Positions 39,084-49,061 of a stretch of DNA of 64,000 nucleotides are shown one piece after another. Position 1 is the stretch's first letter. Each line of letters starts with the position of its first letter. Position numbers and translations under genes: made by a program. The notes beneath the pieces are model-generated. The model had not been told where the DNA came from and searched no databases. It saw only the letters and a list, made by a program, of their open reading frames with translations. Source of the DNA: Pseudomonas poae (GTDB taxonomy: Bacteria > Pseudomonadota > Gammaproteobacteria > Pseudomonadales > Pseudomonadaceae); contig CP110972.1 in NCBI GenBank assembly GCA_028869255.1, positions 4,407,001 to 4,471,000 on the forward strand. Reading direction: 5' to 3'.

Positions 39084-42000
39084 CTATTGCGCCTCCTTCC
39101 TGACGCGGAACCAAGCCGCATACAGGGCCGGCAGGAACAATAGGGTCAACGCCGTCGCCACAATCAAGCCGCCCATGATCGCCACTGCCATCGGTCCGAA
39201 GAACACGCTGCGTGACAGCGGGATCATTGCCAACACTGCCGCGAGGGCTGTCAGCACAATCGGGCGGAAGCGTCGCACGGTGGCTTCGATGATCGCCTGC
39301 CACGGCGCGAGCCCGGCTTTGATGTCCTGCTCGATCTGGTCCACCAGGATCACCGAGTTACGCATGATCATGCCCGACAACGCGATGGTCCCCAGCATGG
39401 CCACGAACCCGAAGGGCTGGCGAAACACCAGCAGGAACAGCGTCACACCGATCAGGCCCAATGGGGCGGTGAGAAATACCATCGCCGTGCGTGAGAAGCT
39501 GCGCAGTTGCAGCATCAGCAAGGTCAGCACCACCACGATAAACAGCGGCACGCCGGCCTTCACCGAGTTCTGCCCGCGGGCGGAGTCTTCGACGGTGCCG
39601 CCGACCTCCAACAGATAGCCGTCCGGCAGTTCGGCACGCACGCCTTCCAGCGTCGGCAATATCTGCTGAACCAGGGTCGCCGGTTGTTCCTTGCCGTAGA
39701 TATCGGCGCGCACGGTGACCGTCGGCAGGCGGTTGCGGTGCCAGATAATGCCTTCTTCGAAGCCGTATTCAAGGGTGGCGATTTGCGACAGTGCCACGCT
39801 TTTGCCGTTGTCGGTCGGCACGGCCAGGCTCGGCAGCAGCGACAACTCGGTGCGTTCATGCACGGTGCCGCGCAGGAGGATTTCGATCAACTCGTTGTCC
39901 TCCCGGAACTGGCTGACGCTGGAACCGGTGAGAGAACTCTGCAGGAACTTCGACAGGTTGGCAGTGCTCACGCCAAGGGCGCGGGCGCGGTCCTGGTCGA
40001 TATTGAGGTAGACGATTTTGCTCGGCTCTTCCCAGTCCAGGTGCACGTTGGCCACGTGGGTATTTTCGCGAACCTTGGTCGCCACTTTCCGAGCCAGGGC
40101 GCGGACTTCTTCGATGTGTTCGCCGGTCACACGGAACTGCACCGGGTAGCCCACGGGCGGGCCGTTTTCCAGGCGCGTGACCCGTGAACGCAGGTCGGGG
40201 AATTGTTCGTTGAGGGTTCCGATCAGCCAGGTGCGCAGGCTTTCACGCTCTTCGATGGTCTTGGCCAGCACCACAAATTGCGCGAAGCTCGCGGCGGGCA
40301 GTTGCTGGTCCAGAGGCAGGTAGAAGCGCGGCGAACCGGTGCCGACGTAAGCCACGTAATTGTCGATACCCGCGTGCTCCTTGAGCAAGGCTTCCAGGCG
40401 TTTGACCTGGTCTGCAGTGCTGCTCAGGGAGGCGCCTTCGGCCAGTTTCAGATCCACCATCAGTTCCAGCCGCCCGGAGGCCGGGAAGAACTGCTGCGGC
40501 ACAAAGCGAAACAACGCGACCGAACCGATAAACAGCAGCAGGGTCAGCACGATCACCGTTTTGCGCCGCCCCACGCACCACTCCACCAAACGCCTTACGC
40601 GCTGATAGAACGGCGTGCCGTAGGGGTCCGGCCCATCGGTGCCGTGCTTGGCAGCGTGAATCTTCGCCAGGTCCGGCAGGAGTTTTTCCCCCAGGTACGG
40701 CACAAACACCACGGCGGCAACCCACGAGGCCAGCAGCGCGATGGTCACCACCTGGAAGATCGAACGGGTGTATTCGCCGGTGCTCGATTGTGCGGTGGCA
40801 ATCGGCAGGAAGCCCGCAGCCGTGATCAAGGTGCCGGTGAGCATCGGGAAGGCGGTGCTGGTCCAGGCGAAACTCGCGGCTTTAAGCCGGTCGTAACCCT
40901 GCTCCATTTTGATCGCCATCATTTCCACGGCGATGATCGCGTCGTCCACCAGCAAGCCCAGAGCCAATACCAGTGCGCCGAGGGAGATCTTGTGCAGGCC
41001 GATGCCGAGGTAATACATGCTGGCAAAGGTCATCGCCAGCACCAGCGGAATCGCCAGGGCTACTACCATGCCGGTGCGTACGCCGAGCGAGAAGAAGCTC
41101 ACCAGCAAGACAATAGCCAGCGCCTCTGCCAGGACCTGGACGAATTCACCGACGCTGGTTTTCACCGCCGCCGGTTGGTCCGACACCTTGCGCAGTTGCA
41201 TGCCGGCCGGAAGGTTCTTCTGCAAGCGTGCGAATTCGCCTTCAAGGGCCTTGCCCAACACCAGGATATCGCCGCCGTCGCGCATGGCCACAGCCAGGCC
41301 GATAGCGTCTTCACCCATGTACCGCATACGCGGCGCCGGTGGGTCGTTGAAGCCACGGTGGATATCGGCCACATCGCCGATGCGGAACGTGCGATCGCCC
41401 ACGCGAATCGGGAAAGCGCGGATCTCTTCCACCGTCTTGAAGTTACCCGACACGCGCAATTGCACGCGTTCGCTCGGGGTTTCAAAGAAGCCGGCGGTGG
41501 ACACCGCATTCTGTTCCTGCAACGCCTGCTGCACTGCCGCCAAGGGCAAGCCCAGGGTGGCGAGCTTGAGGTTGGACAGCTCGATCCAGATCTTCTCATC
41601 CTGCAGGCCCAGCAGCTCGACCTTGCCCACATCCGGCACCCGTTGCAGCTGAATCTGGATGCGGTCGGCGTAGTCCTTGAGTACCGCATAGTCGAAGCCG
41701 TCACCGGTCAGCGCGTAGATATTGCCGAAGGTGGTGCCGAACTCATCATTGAAAAACGGGCCCTGGATGTCCGGTGGCAAGGTCTGGCGAATGTCGCTGA
41801 TCTTCTTGCGCACCTGGTACCACAGCTCGGGAATTTGCGCCGAGCGCATGGAGTCGCGGGCCATAAACGTAACCTGCGACTCGCCGGGGCGCGAGAACGA
41901 GACAATGCGCTCGTAGTCGCCGGTCTCCATGAGTTTTTTCTCGATGCGCTCGGTGACTTGGCGCGACACCTCCTGGGCCGTGGCACCGGGCCAGTTGGTC

Positions 42001-42149
42001 TTGATCACCATCGCCTTGAAAGTGAAGGGCGGGTCCTCGCTTTGCCCGAGCTTGGTGTAAGACAAAGTACCGACTACCGCCAGCAGGATCATTAGGAACA
42101 GTACGATCTGGCGATTACGCAACGCCCATTCGGAAAGATTGAAACCCAT
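39084..42149 (-). CDS. mexK: RND efflux permease MexK
   Basis: An inner-membrane proton/drug antiporter of 1021 residues with twelve membrane spans and two large periplasmic loops. The transmembrane-4 signature LGLLVDDAIIAVEMM carries the proton-relay Asp pair. It sits with mexJ and the divergent TetR gene mexL exactly as in P. aeruginosa PAO1, where MexJK exports triclosan and, with OprM, erythromycin. The upstream adaptor gene is frameshifted here, so the pump may not work unless another adaptor substitutes. Confidence 0.85.
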   Translation of the reverse strand: MGFNLSEWALRNRQIVLFLMILLAVVGTLSYTKLGQSEDPPFTFKAMVIKTNWPGATAQEVSRQVTERIEKKLMETGDYERIVSFSRPGESQVTFMARDSMRSAQIPELWYQVRKKISDIRQTLPPDIQGPFFNDEFGTTFGNIYALTGDGFDYAVLKDYADRIQIQLQRVPDVGKVELLGLQDEKIWIELSNLKLATLGLPLAAVQQALQEQNAVSTAGFFETPSERVQLRVSGNFKTVEEIRAFPIRVGDRTFRIGDVADIHRGFNDPPAPRMRYMGEDAIGLAVAMRDGGDILVLGKALEGEFARLQKNLPAGMQLRKVSDQPAAVKTSVGEFVQVLAEALAIVLLVSFFSLGVRTGMVVALAIPLVLAMTFASMYYLGIGLHKISLGALVLALGLLVDDAIIAVEMMAIKMEQGYDRLKAASFAWTSTAFPMLTGTLITAAGFLPIATAQSSTGEYTRSIFQVVTIALLASWVAAVVFVPYLGEKLLPDLAKIHAAKHGTDGPDPYGTPFYQRVRRLVEWCVGRRKTVIVLTLLLFIGSVALFRFVPQQFFPASGRLELMVDLKLAEGASLSSTADQVKRLEALLKEHAGIDNYVAYVGTGSPRFYLPLDQQLPAASFAQFVVLAKTIEERESLRTWLIGTLNEQFPDLRSRVTRLENGPPVGYPVQFRVTGEHIEEVRALARKVATKVRENTHVANVHLDWEEPSKIVYLNIDQDRARALGVSTANLSKFLQSSLTGSSVSQFREDNELIEILLRGTVHERTELSLLPSLAVPTDNGKSVALSQIATLEYGFEEGIIWHRNRLPTVTVRADIYGKEQPATLVQQILPTLEGVRAELPDGYLLEVGGTVEDSARGQNSVKAGVPLFIVVVLTLLMLQLRSFSRTAMVFLTAPLGLIGVTLFLLVFRQPFGFVAMLGTIALSGMIMRNSVILVDQIEQDIKAGLAPWQAIIEATVRRFRPIVLTALAAVLAMIPLSRSVFFGPMAVAIMGGLIVATALTLLFLPALYAAWFRVRKEAQ

Positions 42150-42155
42150 CGGGGA

Positions 42156-43257
42156 CTACTCCTTGGCCGCCAGATTCACCACACGGTTGGAGCGATCCAC
42201 CGGGCGCACTTGCTGACCCTCGTGGAGCACATGCACGCCGGCGGCAATCACCCAATCAGTCGGGCGCAAGCCTTCCAGCACCGGAACGGTCTTTTCACCG
42301 AAGGCGCCGATGCGCACCGGGGTGCGCTTGAGGGTGTTGTCCGGCTCTACGCGCCAGACGTAGGACGCACCGTTCTCCGCGCTGAGGGCCGACAGCGGCA
42401 CCGACAGCGGGATAACGCCATCGGCCTGTATGAATACGCGGGCGCTTTGGCCCAGTTCCGCCGGGACTTTGCCGCCGGTAAAGGCGACACGTGCAGCGAA
42501 GGTGCGCGATTTCGGGTCGGCTGCGGGCGACAGCTCACGAATGCGCCCGGCAAAGCGCTGGTCCGGCTGGCTCCACAGCTCGACGGCAACCGGCTGGCCG
42601 ATCTTGAAACGCCCGAAGCCTTGTTCCGGCAGGCTGATCAACACTTCGCGCTCGCCATCGGTGGCCAGGGTGAACACGGTTTGACCGGCGGAGACCACCT
42701 GGCCGACCTCCACTGCACGCTTGGCGACCACACCGTCCTGTGGCGCACGCAAAATGGCGTACCCGGCCTGGTTGCTGGACACATCGAATTCGGCCTTGAT
42801 CTGTTTGAGGCGCGCTTCGCCTGCGCGGTAGAGGTTTTCGGAATTGTCGTACTGGGAGCGGCTGACCATCTGACGGTCCATCAAGGTCTTGTAGCGATCA
42901 CGCTCGGCGCGCACCAGGCTCAGGTTGGCCTCGGCGGCCGCCACCTGGGCGCGGGTGGCCTCCAGCTGCAGGCGCACGTCCTGGGGGTCGAGTTCCGCCA
43001 GGGGCTGGTTGGCCTTGACCCGCTCGCCCTCCTCTACCAGCCGCTTGCTGACTTTGCCGCCGATGCGAAAGGCCAGGTCCGGCTCATAACGGGCACGCAC
43101 TTCGCCAGGGTAGCTGTCCATCGACTGCGCCGAGGGCTGCGGTTGCACCACCATCGCCGGGCGGATGGTGGTTTGAGCCGCTTCTTCACTGGCCGCAGGC
43201 GGCCAATAGGAAGACCAGGCTGACAGGCAACGCAAGGGGCAGGAAAGTGCTGCGCAT
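42156..43257 (-). pseudogene. mexJ: mexJ periplasmic adaptor, frameshifted in its signal peptide
   Basis: The adaptor would link MexK to an outer-membrane channel. The ATG at 43257 opens MRSTFLPLALPVSLVFLLAACGQ, a lipoprotein signal with lipobox LAAC, but meets TGA after 23 codons (43186-43188). The rest of the protein (SEEAAQTTIRPAMVVQ onward; hairpin, lipoyl and barrel domains) continues in another frame. Dropping one base of the G pair at 43191-43192 joins them into a 366-residue protein, almost the MexJ length I recall (367). Internal starts would give a protein with no export signal. It is either a real recent mutation or a sequence error. Confidence 0.82.
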
Positions 43258-43294
43258 GCTGAAGGACCTTTCGCAAATGGTGCTAGGAATAATT

Positions 43295-43308
43295 ATACTG
43301 GCCGGTAT
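43295..43308. promoter_or_regulatory. Putative MexL operator between mexJ and mexL
   Basis: ATACTGGCCGGTAT is an almost perfect 14-bp palindrome in the 93-bp divergent space. A related half-site, CCAGTAT, lies at about 43333. TetR-family regulators such as MexL bind this kind of dyad between their own gene and the pump genes. No binding data are available. Confidence 0.6.
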
Positions 43309-43350
43309 GTTATTAATACCAAACTCGCCAGTCCAGTATTAAAGGTGAAA

Positions 43351-43995
43351 ATGTCCGACAATCCTGTAAACACCAATAGCCCCGGGCGTCCCAAGGACAT
43401 GGCAAAACGCCAGGCAATCCTCGAAGCGGCGAAATTCCTGTTTTTGAGCAATGGCTACGCAAGCACCAGCATGGATGCGGTGGCCCTGGAGGCCGGCGTG
43501 TCGAAGCTGACCGTCTACAGCCACTTCACCGACAAAGAGACGTTATTTACCGCCGCCGTGGTGGCCAAGTGCGAGGAGCAATTGCCGGTGATGTACTTCG
43601 AGCTGCCCGAAGGCATGCCGGTGAAGACGGTGTTGTTGAATATCGCCCGTGGGTTCCATCGGCTGATCAACAGCGAGGAATCGGTGAACCTGCACCGCCT
43701 GATGATGACCACCGGCAATCAGGACGTGAAACTCTCACAGATCTTCTTCGAAGCGGGCCCGATGCGCATGCTGCAAGGCATGGAGCGCCTGCTCGGCAAG
43801 ATCAGCCAGAGCGGCGCCCTGAACATCGACAAGCCCTTTACGGCGGCTGAGCACTTCTTCTGCCTGCTCAAGGGCACGGCGAATTTTTGCCTGCTGTATG
43901 GCTGCGGCGGCCAGTTGAGCGAGGAAGCCGCCGAAGCCCATGTGCAGGAGGTGGTGGGGTTGTTTATGCGGGCGTATCGCAGAGAAGCAGCTTAA
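43351..43995 (+). CDS. mexL: TetR-family repressor MexL
   Basis: A 214-residue regulator with the N-terminal helix-turn-helix ([17 protein letters not shown]...[18 protein letters not shown]) and the opening [12 protein letters not shown] recall from P. aeruginosa MexL. It is divergent from mexJK, which it should repress. The ATG is preceded by AAAGG at good spacing; a GTG two codons upstream is the alternative. Confidence 0.85.
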   Translation: MSDNPVNTNSPGRPKDMAKRQAILEAAKFLFLSNGYASTSMDAVALEAGVSKLTVYSHFTDKETLFTAAVVAKCEEQLPVMYFELPEGMPVKTVLLNIARGFHRLINSEESVNLHRLMMTTGNQDVKLSQIFFEAGPMRMLQGMERLLGKISQSGALNIDKPFTAAEHFFCLLKGTANFCLLYGCGGQLSEEAAEAHVQEVVGLFMRAYRREAA

Positions 43996-44774
43996 GTCTT
44001 GAGCGCTTTTTTAGGATAGATGTCATAGCGGCTGGATTTACCATCCAGCGCATGGCTTGGCTTGGGCCCTTCGATGCAGGGCGCCTTGCGCGGCCGCTTG
44101 ACCACCACGCGGTGGCTGGCCAACGCCAGGGCCGCCGCCAGCAACGCCGGTGCGTCCAGGTCATCGCCGACCAAGGGCCGGAACAGGCGCATTTCTTTCT
44201 TCACCAGGGCGGTTTTCTCACGGTGGGGGAACATCGGGTCGAGGTAGATCACTTGGGGCGGCTCGCCTTGCCAGTTGAGCATCACGTCGATGGAATTGCC
44301 CTTGAGCAGCTTCATGCGCGCCACAATCGGCGCCACGTCGAAATCCTGCGCAGCACGCGCCAGGCCGTCTTCGAGCAAGGCGCCGATCAGCGGCTGGCGC
44401 TCGATCAGGCTCATGTCGCAGCCCAGGCTCGCGAGCACAAACGCGTCCTTGCCCAGCCCGGCCGTGGCGTCCAGTACCCGTGGGCGCACGCCTTGGGCGA
44501 TGCCCACGGCCTTGGCGATCATCTGCCCGCTGCCACCGCCGTATAAACGCCGATGCGCGGCACCGCCCTCCACAAAGTCGACCCGCACCGGCCCCGGCGC
44601 GTCAGGCCCAAGCTGTTGCAGTTGCAGGCCGTGCTCGCCGACCTGCAGGGAAAAATCCGCCTCGGCCAGTGTTAACGGCAAGCCAAGCTGTTCAGCCCAC
44701 TGCTCGGCGCGATCCTTGAAACCTTCGGTCAAGGCCTCGACCTGAATGCGGCTGACCGCTGGTTGTTCGCTCAT
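43992..44774 (-). CDS. rsmJ: 16S rRNA (guanine-1516-N2)-methyltransferase
   Basis: RsmJ methylates G1516 of 16S rRNA. The 260-residue protein has the family segments [39 protein letters not shown] (SAM site) and [11 protein letters not shown] (DPxF-type catalytic motif). Its 3' end overlaps the mexL stop by four bases in convergent orientation. Confidence 0.93.
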   Translation of the reverse strand: MSEQPAVSRIQVEALTEGFKDRAEQWAEQLGLPLTLAEADFSLQVGEHGLQLQQLGPDAPGPVRVDFVEGGAAHRRLYGGGSGQMIAKAVGIAQGVRPRVLDATAGLGKDAFVLASLGCDMSLIERQPLIGALLEDGLARAAQDFDVAPIVARMKLLKGNSIDVMLNWQGEPPQVIYLDPMFPHREKTALVKKEMRLFRPLVGDDLDAPALLAAALALASHRVVVKRPRKAPCIEGPKPSHALDGKSSRYDIYPKKALKT

Positions 44775-44870
44775 CAATCACTACGCTCAAAAATATTAAG
44801 GATCGGCAAAAGGCGGCCGATAAAAACAACAGTCAGGTATTTTGCCAGAGCTGAGCGTCGACCGAGAAAA

Positions 44871-45491
44871 ATGTCAGACATTCTTCCCCTAACCATCGGT
44901 GTACTGCCGACCCATAACCACTACGGCCTGCGCAATACTCAAGCGCTGGCCGGGGTGAGCCATGTGTGGCAGGACTTCTTCGCCCGGGCGCTGGCCGAGC
45001 AGCTCGGCGAAACGCCGCAGGCGCTCGCCGCCAAGACGCCTGCACCGGCGGACCCAACGGTTGAGCCGAGCGAAGGTGCGGACCTGCTGTCGCAGATCCT
45101 CACCCAACGCGAGTGCGACGTCAAAGACACCGAAATCGCCCCGCCTGAGCCGCTGTTCCTGCCGATCGCCGAGTTTGAAACCGAGTTGCTGCCACCGGCC
45201 GCCGCCCCTTTCCCGGAAGAAGAAATCGTCGCCCAGCAACGCCAGCAGAATTTTGAAAGTGGCTGGGTTCGCCCAATCGTGCTGACCGCCGGCCAGCCGG
45301 TGCCAGAGCCAGGCCCGGCGCCGCAGCCACGCCCGCTGCACTTGCCGATTGCCGAATTCGAACTGGACCTGCTGCCACCCGCCGCCACGCCGTATCCCGA
45401 AGCAGAGCTGGTGGCGCAACAGAAAGCCCTGGACTACGACTACTACTGGGCGCGCCCACTGATCGCCAACAACCTGCGCCTGGCCGCATAA
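44871..45491 (+). CDS. Hypothetical protein with a tandem internal repeat
   Basis: A 206-residue acidic, proline-rich protein. Residues about 92-138 and 152-198 are two copies of one unit: LPIAEFE-x-(E/D)LLPPAA-x-P(F/Y)PE, then VAQQ and WxRP. There is no signal peptide or membrane helix. I recall an unnamed gene at this position beside rsmJ in P. aeruginosa, but know no function. The start is the ATG of MSDILPL rather than a longer frame that would overlap the rsmJ start. Confidence 0.72.
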   Translation: MSDILPLTIGVLPTHNHYGLRNTQALAGVSHVWQDFFARALAEQLGETPQALAAKTPAPADPTVEPSEGADLLSQILTQRECDVKDTEIAPPEPLFLPIAEFETELLPPAAAPFPEEEIVAQQRQQNFESGWVRPIVLTAGQPVPEPGPAPQPRPLHLPIAEFELDLLPPAATPYPEAELVAQQKALDYDYYWARPLIANNLRLAA

Positions 45492-45494
45492 GCC

Positions 45495-46193
45495 TCAGCG
45501 ACACACCGACCATCGCCCCATGTCGAGATGAAAGTGGTTACGATGCGCGGCGTTGTAGTCCGGGCTCAACACCACGTTGAAATCATTACAAGCACCCTCG
45601 CGCACCTGACGCAGGAACCGCGCACTCTCTCCCTCCCCCGGCCAATCCTTGAGCACACTGATGCTGCGCCCGTCCGCCAGGCGAAAACCGGCGATATCCA
45701 GGGCATTCGCCGAAGCGTGCTGGCTGAGTCGCCCTTCGGCACGGTTATAGATGTTGCGACAGGCAAAGCTGCCCAGGTGATCGACCCGCGTCACCGCCTG
45801 GCCAAACACCGCCTGGGCTGCGGGCTGCAAGCTGTGGCGCTCGAACAGGGCAAACGCCACCGCCAGCCGGCAACTGGCGAGAAAGCTGCTGCTTAGCCCC
45901 ACTGCGGCGCCCTGCACGCGCAACACGTTGCTCAATGGGCACGCGGCATCGGCCGGTGTATCCGCCTGATGGCTGACACGCAGGCCGGACGTTTTCAGCA
46001 CCTGATCACACAGCGTTGGGTCGTCCTGCAAACGTCCCAGTTTGAAGCGGGTCAGCAGGTTCGGGCTGTCGCGCACGTCCAGCGGCGCCCACGGGTTCCA
46101 TTGCGTCGGCACCGGCACCCAGCCACGCCATACCCCCAGCGCGCCTGCACCTGCGAGTAACAGCAGCGCAGCCAGCACTTTGAACATGCGCAC
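45495..46193 (-). CDS. Extensin-like (D,D-carboxypeptidase fold) protein
   Basis: A 232-residue protein with one N-terminal membrane anchor. A C-terminal extensin-like domain follows, whose SQHASANALDIAGF and HRNHFHLDMG motifs are the zinc-ligand segments of the VanY/LAS-type peptidase fold. It probably acts on periplasmic peptidoglycan. The start is a GTG seven bases after AAGGA; it follows the adjacent ICL/PEPM gene immediately. Confidence 0.82.
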   Translation of the reverse strand: MRMFKVLAALLLLAGAGALGVWRGWVPVPTQWNPWAPLDVRDSPNLLTRFKLGRLQDDPTLCDQVLKTSGLRVSHQADTPADAACPLSNVLRVQGAAVGLSSSFLASCRLAVAFALFERHSLQPAAQAVFGQAVTRVDHLGSFACRNIYNRAEGRLSQHASANALDIAGFRLADGRSISVLKDWPGEGESARFLRQVREGACNDFNVVLSPDYNAAHRNHFHLDMGRWSVCR

Positions 46194-46196
46194 GGC

Positions 46197-47024
46197 TTAG
46201 TCCTTGAAAAATTCAGTGGCCTGGCGGTACGGCATTGAACGCTCGGTGAAGGTAAAAGTGCCCGATTCATACACCTCCTGCGCCGCCCGGTAGAACTCGC
46301 CATACGCCGCCAGCGCCATGCCCGAGCCCACGCTGATGCGCTTTACCCCCATTTCGCTCAATTGCGCCACGCTGAGTTTCAGGCCGCCGGACATCAACAC
46401 ATTCACCGGCTTGGGTGCCACGGCCTTGACCACCGCCAGCACTTCCTCGGCGGTGCGCAGGCCGGGCGCATAGAGCACGTCGGCGCCGGCTTCGGCGTAG
46501 GCTTGCAGGCGGCGGATGGTGTCGGGCAAATCCAGGCGACCATGCAGGAGGTTTTCCGCACGGGCCGTAAGCATGAAGTGGAACGGCAGGCTGCGAGCAG
46601 CAGCCACGGCGGCTTCCACGCGCTCCACAGACAGGTCAAAGGGGTAGATCGGGTCGACGGCGATGCCAGTGGCATCTTCGATGGAACCACCGACAATCCC
46701 GCTGGTGGCGGCGCGCAGGATGGTCTGGGCGCAGCCTTCGGGGGTGTCGCTGAAGCCGTTTTCCAGATCAGCCGCCACCGGCAAGGCGGTCGCCTTCGCG
46801 ATCATAGCGGCATTGACCAGGGTATCTTCCAGGGACAGCGCACCTTCGGCATCCGGGCGCCCCAGGCTGAACGCATAACCCGCGCTGGTCGTGGCCAGGG
46901 CTTCAAAGCCAAGGCTGGCGAGCATGATCGCCGAGCCAGCATCCCACGGGTTGGGCATCACGAACGCGCGGTCACGCTCATGCAGCGCCTTGAACGTTTC
47001 GGCGCGAACGGTTTGGGCATCCAT
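46197..47024 (-). CDS. Isocitrate lyase/PEP mutase superfamily protein
   Basis: A 275-residue TIM-barrel protein with MPNPWDAGSAIMLASLGFEALATTS, a DLENGF metal-binding motif and GGSIEDATG. It lacks the KKCGH motif of true isocitrate lyases. Members include oxaloacetate decarboxylases, phosphonopyruvate hydrolases and C-C lyases, so the substrate cannot be fixed. It lies just upstream of the extensin-like gene on the same strand. Confidence 0.82.
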   Translation of the reverse strand: MDAQTVRAETFKALHERDRAFVMPNPWDAGSAIMLASLGFEALATTSAGYAFSLGRPDAEGALSLEDTLVNAAMIAKATALPVAADLENGFSDTPEGCAQTILRAATSGIVGGSIEDATGIAVDPIYPFDLSVERVEAAVAAARSLPFHFMLTARAENLLHGRLDLPDTIRRLQAYAEAGADVLYAPGLRTAEEVLAVVKAVAPKPVNVLMSGGLKLSVAQLSEMGVKRISVGSGMALAAYGEFYRAAQEVYESGTFTFTERSMPYRQATEFFKD

Positions 47025-47051
47025 GACTGACTCCTGGCGGGAAAAGGAGCC

Positions 47052-47912
47052 CTAGAGTAACCCCAGTTGCTCCACCGCGGGCTCCCGATGCAGGGTCGGC
47101 AGTGCCGGCAAACCGGGTAAACGCGCCATCAGTTGCTCGTGGAAACGCAGGGCCAGCTGTGCGGCGAGGCGGTTATCCGAGGTGTGCAGGAAGATATAGG
47201 GGGTGCGGCCTTCTTCGATCCAGCCGGCGATTTTTTCCACCCAAGGGACAAGGAACGGGTCGTTGGCCACCAGCTCCGGGTGGCCGATAAAACGCACCTG
47301 GGGAAACTGGGTCAGCGCCGCCGGGCGCGGAGGCACCTTGGGCTTTTTCGATTGGGCATGCAACACGGCCGCCGAGGTGGACGTGCAACTGAACAAGGCG
47401 CGGGGGTCGAGGCAGATACGTTCGACGCCACGGTCGCGCAGCAGGCGATTGAGCATGCGCTCGGCATCACCCTTGGCGAAAAATTCCGGGTGGCGTACTT
47501 CGACCGCCAAGGGCCGTTCCAATCCATCAATAAAACCGGCCAGTTCGCCCAGGCGTTGCGGCGAAAAGCTTGCCGAAAGTTGCAACCACAGCGGCGAAAC
47601 GCGTTCACCCAGCGGGCTCATCAGGCCGACAAAGCTTTCTGCTGCCGGCAACTGCTCACGCAAGTCGCCACCATGGCTGATATCGCCGGGGAATTTGGCG
47701 GTGAAGCGGAAATCTTCGGGCATGATCTCGGCCCAGCGCTGCACGGTGGCGGCCGACGGTCGAGCATAGAAGGTGGTGTTGCCTTCAACAGCGTTGAAGA
47801 CTTGGGAATACAGGGCGAGGTAGTCGCTGGAACGGGCATCGACGGGGTACAGGTACTCGCGCCAGGCGTTTTCGCTCCAGGACGGGCAACCGATGTAGTA
47901 AGGCAAACGCAT
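47052..47912 (-). CDS. DUF72 family protein
   Basis: A 286-residue TIM-barrel-type protein of the YecE/DUF72 group, with the opening YYIGCPSWSENAWREYLYP, the VEGNTTFYARPS segment and FLHTSDNRLAAQLA. The biochemical role is unknown. The ATG overlaps the stop of the upstream 100-codon gene (TGATG), so they are translationally coupled. Confidence 0.85.
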   Translation of the reverse strand: MRLPYYIGCPSWSENAWREYLYPVDARSSDYLALYSQVFNAVEGNTTFYARPSAATVQRWAEIMPEDFRFTAKFPGDISHGGDLREQLPAAESFVGLMSPLGERVSPLWLQLSASFSPQRLGELAGFIDGLERPLAVEVRHPEFFAKGDAERMLNRLLRDRGVERICLDPRALFSCTSTSAAVLHAQSKKPKVPPRPAALTQFPQVRFIGHPELVANDPFLVPWVEKIAGWIEEGRTPYIFLHTSDNRLAAQLALRFHEQLMARLPGLPALPTLHREPAVEQLGLL

Positions 47913-48214
47913 CAGATGTGGATATCGAGGCCCAGCACTTCCATATCCCATTCGACAAAACCGGCGGTGGTCAGGTAACTGGCCAGGGCGGTAGCGACGC
48001 TTTTGCTCATGGAGCGCGGGAAGACCATATCTTGCTGGCGGGCCGGAACCCCACTGATACGGGCACCGGAGGAGCCTTGTGAATGGGACGCTGCCTCAGA
48101 CTGGACTTCGATGAAGTCCGGCGAATCCTCGACGGAATCATCTACCGTGACGTTTGCCTTACGCGGCTTACGCTTGAGGGGGTAGGACTGTGAGGAAAAG
48201 CCGTCTATACGCAT
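47912..48214 (-). CDS. Conserved hypothetical protein upstream of the DUF72 gene (100 aa)
   Basis: A small, mostly polar protein. Residues 1-65 look disordered with many Ser residues and a basic patch (KRKPRK). The last 30 residues (SVATALASYLTTAGFVEWDMEVLGLDIHI) form a compact hydrophobic segment. It overlaps the DUF72 start by one base. Function unknown; the coupling suggests partnership. Confidence 0.7.
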   Translation of the reverse strand: MRIDGFSSQSYPLKRKPRKANVTVDDSVEDSPDFIEVQSEAASHSQGSSGARISGVPARQQDMVFPRSMSKSVATALASYLTTAGFVEWDMEVLGLDIHI

Positions 48215-48374
48215 CGATGCGAACTCGGTATCGGTGATGGCATTTTAGTGGCGCAATCCGTAGCGCGCAAATGCTCTGGTGATAACTAGAACACATAATT
48301 TGAAAAAGGTTTAAAAACGGCGGCAAATTCTGACGATTGGCGACTTTCAGCCCAAATTGCCATCATTTTTGGCG

Positions 48375-49061
48375 TCAAATTATTCCGCGCTCCGCCTTGG
48401 TTTGAGCAACCTTGTCGCGTAAATACACGGGTGCCGCCTGATCCGCAGGAATCGCCTCACCTCGCTCGAATGCGAAGCGCGCCAAGGTCAGCAGGTCCTC
48501 GGCGTGAGGCAGCATTGCAGCGTCCTGGCCCACCAGCGGCACAGCAATGCGTTCGCCATACCCCCAGCCTGTGCCGGCACCGAACCATTCACCGCTGGCA
48601 TCAACAGGCAATGCCGATGATTCGGGTGGCTGCACGGCTTCCGCACCCACCAGGCGCATTTCGCCGGCGGTGGCGCGGTAGCAGCCCCAATAAACTTCAT
48701 CCATGCGCGCATCGATGGCCGCTGCGACTTGCTCTGCGCCGTGCTCACGCAATGCGCGCTGTGCCAGCACCGCGAGGTTGGAGACCGGCAATACCGGGCG
48801 CTCCAGCGCAAAGGCCAGGCCCTGCACCACACCAATGGCGATACGCACCCCGGTAAACGCCCCCGGGCCCCGGCCGAACGCAATGGCGTCCACGGCCGCC
48901 AGCGTGGTGCCGGCGTCTTCCAGAAGCTGCTTGATCATCGGCAACAGCTTCTGCGCGTGCAGGCGCGGGATCACCTCGTAGTGGCTGGTAACTTTGCCAT
49001 CGTGCAGCAAGGCAACGGAACAAGCTTCAGTCGCGGTGTCCAGGGCCAGCAAGGTGCTCAT
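48375..49061 (-). CDS. tsaB: tRNA t6A synthesis protein TsaB
   Basis: TsaB is the scaffold partner of TsaD in making threonylcarbamoyl-adenosine at tRNA position 37. The 228-residue ASKHA-fold protein starts STLLALDTATEACSVALL and has IAFGRGPGAFTGVRIAIGVVQGLA, the conserved subunit interface. TcdA, elsewhere in the window, acts on its product. Confidence 0.94.
   Translation of the reverse strand: MSTLLALDTATEACSVALLHDGKVTSHYEVIPRLHAQKLLPMIKQLLEDAGTTLAAVDAIAFGRGPGAFTGVRIAIGVVQGLAFALERPVLPVSNLAVLAQRALREHGAEQVAAAIDARMDEVYWGCYRATAGEMRLVGAEAVQPPESSALPVDASGEWFGAGTGWGYGERIAVPLVGQDAAMLPHAEDLLTLARFAFERGEAIPADQAAPVYLRDKVAQTKAERGII

Noticed and set aside
39507..42095. Long plus-strand frames opposite mexK, and similar ones opposite glnD, plsB, ppc, lysS/prfB
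   Set aside because: All are shadows of real genes with clear motifs; none has a recognisable domain or independent ribosome site.
48215..48374. Possible small RNA or gene between the 100-codon gene and tsaB
   Set aside because: The 160-bp A+T-rich stretch shows no strong hairpin plus T-run and no open frame with a ribosome site.
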